Shown in pieces: positions 37,795 through 40,381 of a stretch of 40,381 nt of DNA. The DNA is from a virus. The notes under the pieces are model-generated. The model made no database searches. It saw only the letters and a list, made by a program, of their open reading frames with translations, and had not been told where the DNA came from. The stretch covers positions 1 to 40,381 of IMG/VR virus record IMGVR_UViG_3300023181_000048; one strand, written 5' to 3'. Position 1 is the first letter of the stretch. Each line of letters starts with the position of its first letter. The translations under genes and the position numbers were made by a program.

Positions 37795-38090
37795 CGGTTG
37801 TCCTTAGCTGCCCAACCGACCAACGTGATCGGCTTCGGTTCCGGTCGCGGGAGAGCCAACCGCGCGTCCCTTTCCCGGCGTGCCCGGATCGTCTTCACGT
37901 TCGCCCTGATGTGTGCCGGGAGTAGGTATGCGGTCGACTCACGGCGGTGCATCACCACGGCTGCGATCGAGTCCGCGAAATCGAGGTCACCGATCGTGTC
38001 AATCCAGTCCAGGAGAGTCGCCCGATCCACTTGCCGGTTGTCGCCCAGCTGGATGCGGGCCAACACTTTCGCTACTTCGTCATTCGTCAC
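37791..38090 (-). CDS. Replication accessory protein, helicase-loader-like, 99 aa
   Basis: GTG start at 38090 overlaps the replication gene stop (GTGA). All-helical: TNDEVAKVLARIQLGDNRQVDRATLLDWIDTIGDL, DFADSIAAVVMHRRESTAYLLPAHI, then a basic helix RARRERD. This helical pattern after an actinophage replication initiator is typical of small helicase-loader-type proteins; assignment is inference. Confidence 0.5.
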   Translation of the reverse strand: MTNDEVAKVLARIQLGDNRQVDRATLLDWIDTIGDLDFADSIAAVVMHRRESTAYLLPAHIRANVKTIRARRERDARLALPRPEPKPITLVGWAAKDNR

Positions 38091-38893
38091 TGTTCGATTC
38101 CTCTCAAGTCGATATCGGTGGCGAGCTGAATCGTCTGTCTCGCTCGCTGCTCCGGGGTCGGTTTCTGCTCGTAGCCCCTGCTTGATGCGGTCGGCAGTTC
38201 GTCGGTCCACCGTTCGTGACCCAGCCACACGCCAAGAGCGGGGACGTACCTCTTCTCGGTTGTTGCGAGGTAGGCATCACCGAATCGCCTAACGTCTGCT
38301 GCTAGTTGTTCGGGGTGTCGTTTCTTGGCTGCTGCCGTGAACCGCTCGAGGGCCAATTTCCGGTCGACCTTCTTGGGCCAGTGCTCGTATGCCTGATCGA
38401 AGAGTTCGGTCACTCGACCGCCGTTTGTTCTTTCAGCTACTTCAGTAGCTGTCGGGTTCGGGTCGGGTCGGGTCGGGGGCATCGGTTTGCCATCACCATC
38501 CGATGGCAACTTGGCATCGTCTTGCTTGGCCTCGGCCTTGTCCCATCTGGCTGCCGCTCCGCGCTTTCCTGCCTCTGACCGGGCATTTCTCACTTCGTTG
38601 GCCGTTGTCGGCTTCTCGGACGCGGGAAGATAATCGGCGTAGTCGTGGATGACCCAGCCTCCGTCCACTGAATCCCAGAGGCGGTGCGTTATCAGCTCGT
38701 TACCAAGTTTTCGCCCACGCGAACCCGCGAATGTTTCTGGCAACCCATTCGGCAGGAAGCCCACGATGGCGCTCGTGCCGTGATGCCGGTGAGCCCAGGT
38801 GAAGCATTTGACCCAAAGGCCCAACGCTTCGAGGGAAAGCCCGATGAGCTTCGGATGGTCATGGAAGCTGTCATCCAATCTCGCCCAACCCAT
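38087..38893 (-). CDS. Replication initiation protein, 268 aa
   Basis: Start at 38893 (TGATG). The N-terminal domain begins MGWARLDDSFHDHPKLIGLSLEALGLWVKC, the well-known start of actinophage DnaD/replication-initiator-like winged-helix proteins. A linker with PSDGDGKPMPPTRPDPNP follows, then a C-terminal helical part FDQAYEHWPKKVDRKLALERF. Likely binds the phage origin or loads helicase; no origin repeats were seen near the gene. Confidence 0.75.
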   Translation of the reverse strand: MGWARLDDSFHDHPKLIGLSLEALGLWVKCFTWAHRHHGTSAIVGFLPNGLPETFAGSRGRKLGNELITHRLWDSVDGGWVIHDYADYLPASEKPTTANEVRNARSEAGKRGAAARWDKAEAKQDDAKLPSDGDGKPMPPTRPDPNPTATEVAERTNGGRVTELFDQAYEHWPKKVDRKLALERFTAAAKKRHPEQLAADVRRFGDAYLATTEKRYVPALGVWLGHERWTDELPTASSRGYEQKPTPEQRARQTIQLATDIDLRGIEQ

Positions 38894-39234
38894 CAGGCCG
38901 CCCACTCTTCATCTGATAGTCCGATGGGATACTCGGCGTAGCCAGCGAACTCGTGCCACTCAACGTCAGCGACGTTCGCGTGTCGCGCACGCCAAGATCC
39001 CGGATGGATGTTGAACCACGGGGATTCCGTCGCTATTGCGTGCGCTTCGACAGCCTCGGCTCCGTCTCGAGTGGCATAGGTGGTGACCGTCGCGTAGGTA
39101 ACGAACTCCCAGAACCCACGTTTGCGATGCTGACGGAAACGGCCGCGAGCATCGGAGCTGATGCCGACGTAAACCAGATCGAGTCCGTCTTCGAGATCGC
39201 CCGCGTAGAGGCGATATACATCAGTTGTTGTCAT
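38893..39234 (-). CDS. GIY-YIG-like nuclease domain protein, 113 aa
   Basis: Start at 39234 in ATGA overlap. YRLYAGD...LVYVGISSDARGRFRQHRKRGFW split by turns matches the GIY-YIG order: V-Y-V-G-I-S, R26-like Arg and a H-x-x-R/W helix, then a Glu in EAVEAHAIATESPWFN. This is the pattern of small single-domain endonucleases. Function (repair, homing or restriction) unknown. Confidence 0.7.
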   Translation of the reverse strand: MTTTDVYRLYAGDLEDGLDLVYVGISSDARGRFRQHRKRGFWEFVTYATVTTYATRDGAEAVEAHAIATESPWFNIHPGSWRARHANVADVEWHEFAGYAEYPIGLSDEEWAA

Positions 39235-39458
39235 GCGGCTCCGTCCTTTCTGATTCGTCGTCGTTCTTTGGGTGTCAAGCCGCCGTACAAACCCCACTCG
39301 GGTTCGTTCTCGATCCCGTAGGTCCGGCACTGTTCCATCACGGGGCATGCGTGGCAGATCATGCGGGTACGGATAGTCGTCTCGGAGCCGCTGAAAAACT
39401 GGTCTGGGTCGGTGGTGGCGCAGTTCGCATCAGCGCGCCAATCGAGAGAATCGGTCAT
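39231..39458 (-). CDS. WhiB-family iron-sulfur regulator, 75 aa
   Basis: Four Cys in the WhiB pattern: C13, C35-x2-C38-x5-C44, binding a [4Fe-4S] cluster, and W-G-L-Y-G-G (55-60) before a basic tail (KERRRIRKDG) for DNA contact. Members alter host sigma-factor use. Actinophage copies such as TM4 WhiB are known to affect host division or superinfection. Coupled by ATGA to the methyltransferase. Confidence 0.9.
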   Translation of the reverse strand: MTDSLDWRADANCATTDPDQFFSGSETTIRTRMICHACPVMEQCRTYGIENEPEWGLYGGLTPKERRRIRKDGAA

Positions 39459-40180
39459 GCTGCGGCCTCCTTGCTGATGTGCTCGAGCAGTTGAATCCCG
39501 ATGTGTTCGGTGAAGGCTGGCGGGATGGCTTCGGTGAGTTCGTGCCATTCCATCCACCCGATGCCCATTGCCAGGCGACCTTCCGCCAACGTTCGTGCGG
39601 CGCGCAGTTCGGTGCCGTCAGCGCGGGTCCATAGCCGACGACCGTCATGTGAGCGGCCGTATACACCGACCACCGGATCTGCGCGGCGGAAAGGGAGCGA
39701 CTGCAGCGGGATATTGCTTTCGAATAGCCGCGGCCGCTCCACACCCAGACCGAACATCCCACCGGAGAGCTTCATCGGAGAGCGCATGTGCTTCCGTGCA
39801 CCGGCAACGTTCTCGATCACGTACGGCTTGCCCGTGGCTTCGAGCAGTTTCCTGGTGGGGGTGATGAGCTGAGGCCAGAGCGCTTGTGCTACCGGGTATT
39901 TGGCGGACATGGTTGTGTATCCCTGGCATGGTGGGCTCGCATGGATGGCGTCGAACTCATCCAGTGACAGCGATTCGACTCGGCCGTCCTTGTGTGTGAA
40001 CTCGATTCGTCTGCTAGCGATGACCGTGCGGAGGGCTTCGAGTGCATCACCTTGGTGGAACGGGTGCGGGTTGTTCGGTTGCGGGTCCAGGTCGATCGCG
40101 TACACATCGAAGCCGGCACGTTCGTAACCTGTGCCAGCACCACCGGCGCAGCAGAACAGGTCAAGGATTCTTCTGGTCAT
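39455..40180 (-). CDS. C5-cytosine DNA methyltransferase, 241 aa
   Basis: Motif I D-L-F-C-C-A-G-G-A-G (7-16), catalytic P-P-C-Q at 83-86 with nucleophile Cys85, and E-N-V at 123-125. Start at 40180 with GGGGA upstream; the preceding coding frame overlaps by 20 bases. Short target-recognition part, as in compact phage enzymes. Likely masks restriction sites; target sequence unreadable. Confidence 0.9.
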   Translation of the reverse strand: MTRRILDLFCCAGGAGTGYERAGFDVYAIDLDPQPNNPHPFHQGDALEALRTVIASRRIEFTHKDGRVESLSLDEFDAIHASPPCQGYTTMSAKYPVAQALWPQLITPTRKLLEATGKPYVIENVAGARKHMRSPMKLSGGMFGLGVERPRLFESNIPLQSLPFRRADPVVGVYGRSHDGRRLWTRADGTELRAARTLAEGRLAMGIGWMEWHELTEAIPPAFTEHIGIQLLEHISKEAAA

Positions 40181-40381
40181 GGTTCCCCAATCTGCGCACC
40201 AGTTCGGCGTTCGATGCGGCCACTCGTTCGGTCGCGTCGGCGGTGGTCTGTGCTGGGATTGTGTACGGTTCGGGTTCGTCGTTGGGAGCGAACTGGCCTT
40301 TGATGTTCCGCTCACGGTTCTTTCCGGCGTCATCGAAGATTCGGTGGCATCGGATGCATCTGGGCTCGTAGTTGCTGATGT
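40161..40381 (-). CDS. C-terminal part of an HNH-type protein, 5' end beyond window
   Basis: The open frame at the right edge reads ISNYEPRCIRCHRIFDDAGK, then KGQFAPNDEPEP and a helical end ERVAASNAELVRRLG. The N-Y-x-x-x-C-x-x-C-H-x-x-F-D is the closing half of an HNH nuclease. The stop is at 40161-40163, inside the methyltransferase start. If the window is a circular map, it joins in frame to the exonuclease at base 1. Confidence 0.55.
   Translation of the reverse strand, partial: ISNYEPRCIRCHRIFDDAGKNRERNIKGQFAPNDEPEPYTIPAQTTADATERVAASNAELVRRLGNHDQKNP

Noticed and set aside
1-40381. CRISPR arrays, insertion sequences, toxin-antitoxin pairs, retrons
   Set aside because: No regularly spaced repeats, transposase, reverse transcriptase or convincing paired toxin-antitoxin genes were seen. 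The DUF4258-like gene alone is not enough for a toxin call.

Overview
The window is one nearly complete temperate tailed-phage genome (or prophage segment) of siphovirus type, about 60% GC or higher. A mycolic-acid actinobacterium (Rhodococcus, Gordonia or Mycobacterium type) is the likely host. Reasons: GTG/TTG starts and chains of ATGA/GTGA stop-start overlaps, a WhiB-like regulator, actinophage-type tail and metallophosphoesterase genes, and an exact copy of the NusA-binding boxC sequence known from mycobacterial rRNA leaders. Almost every gene is on the minus strand. The plus-strand exceptions are the repressor/ImmA pair (6.3-7.1 kb), one small gene beside the tail-fibre end (9.0-9.2 kb) and a small two-helix membrane protein inside the tail cluster (21.2 kb).

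Layout, in the leftward direction of transcription. From 40.4 to 33.9 kb lies a DNA-metabolism operon: HNH remnant, C5 methyltransferase, WhiB, GIY-YIG-like protein, replication protein with a small partner, SSB and many small genes, closed by a strong terminator at 33.85 kb. From 33.6 to 30.6 kb come a 68-nt nested stem-loop, a small HTH-like protein, a metallophosphoesterase, small Cys-rich genes and two HNH nucleases. From 30.5 to 23 kb lies the packaging and head module (TerS, TerL, portal, MuF-type, scaffold, capsid, connectors). From 22.7 to 14.5 kb lies the tail module: major tail protein, chaperones with a -1 frameshift at A7, a 952-aa tape measure and minor tail proteins. From 14.5 to 12.3 kb is an unusual lysis cassette: M15-like endolysin, XhlA-like protein, membrane-anchored collagen-like protein, holin and two microproteins. 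From 12.3 to 9.2 kb are adhesion proteins, including a glycoside hydrolase of family 16 and a repeat-rich fibre.

The 9.0-6.2 kb part is the lysogeny module: att region with a tRNA-like element lacking the T arm, tyrosine integrase, ImmA-like protease, repressor, and a divergent Cro-like gene behind an operator-overlapped promoter. Leftward early transcription then runs cro, xis, HNH nuclease and a 91-aa gene into a roughly 770-base gene-free stretch. That stretch holds a boxB-boxA-boxC (nut-like) site. It is followed by a tightly overlapped operon of small genes, an N6-adenine methyltransferase and, at the left edge, a YqaJ-type exonuclease cut by the window border.

The strongest unusual signals are the rRNA-like nut site in the phage leader, the T-armless tRNA-like element at the presumed attP, the nested stem-loop before the small HTH/phosphoesterase genes, a perfect 27-nt palindrome inside a coding gene, and the opposite-strand membrane protein with a leaderless-type promoter in the tail operon. 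All functional calls come from reading motifs by eye. No database search was run.
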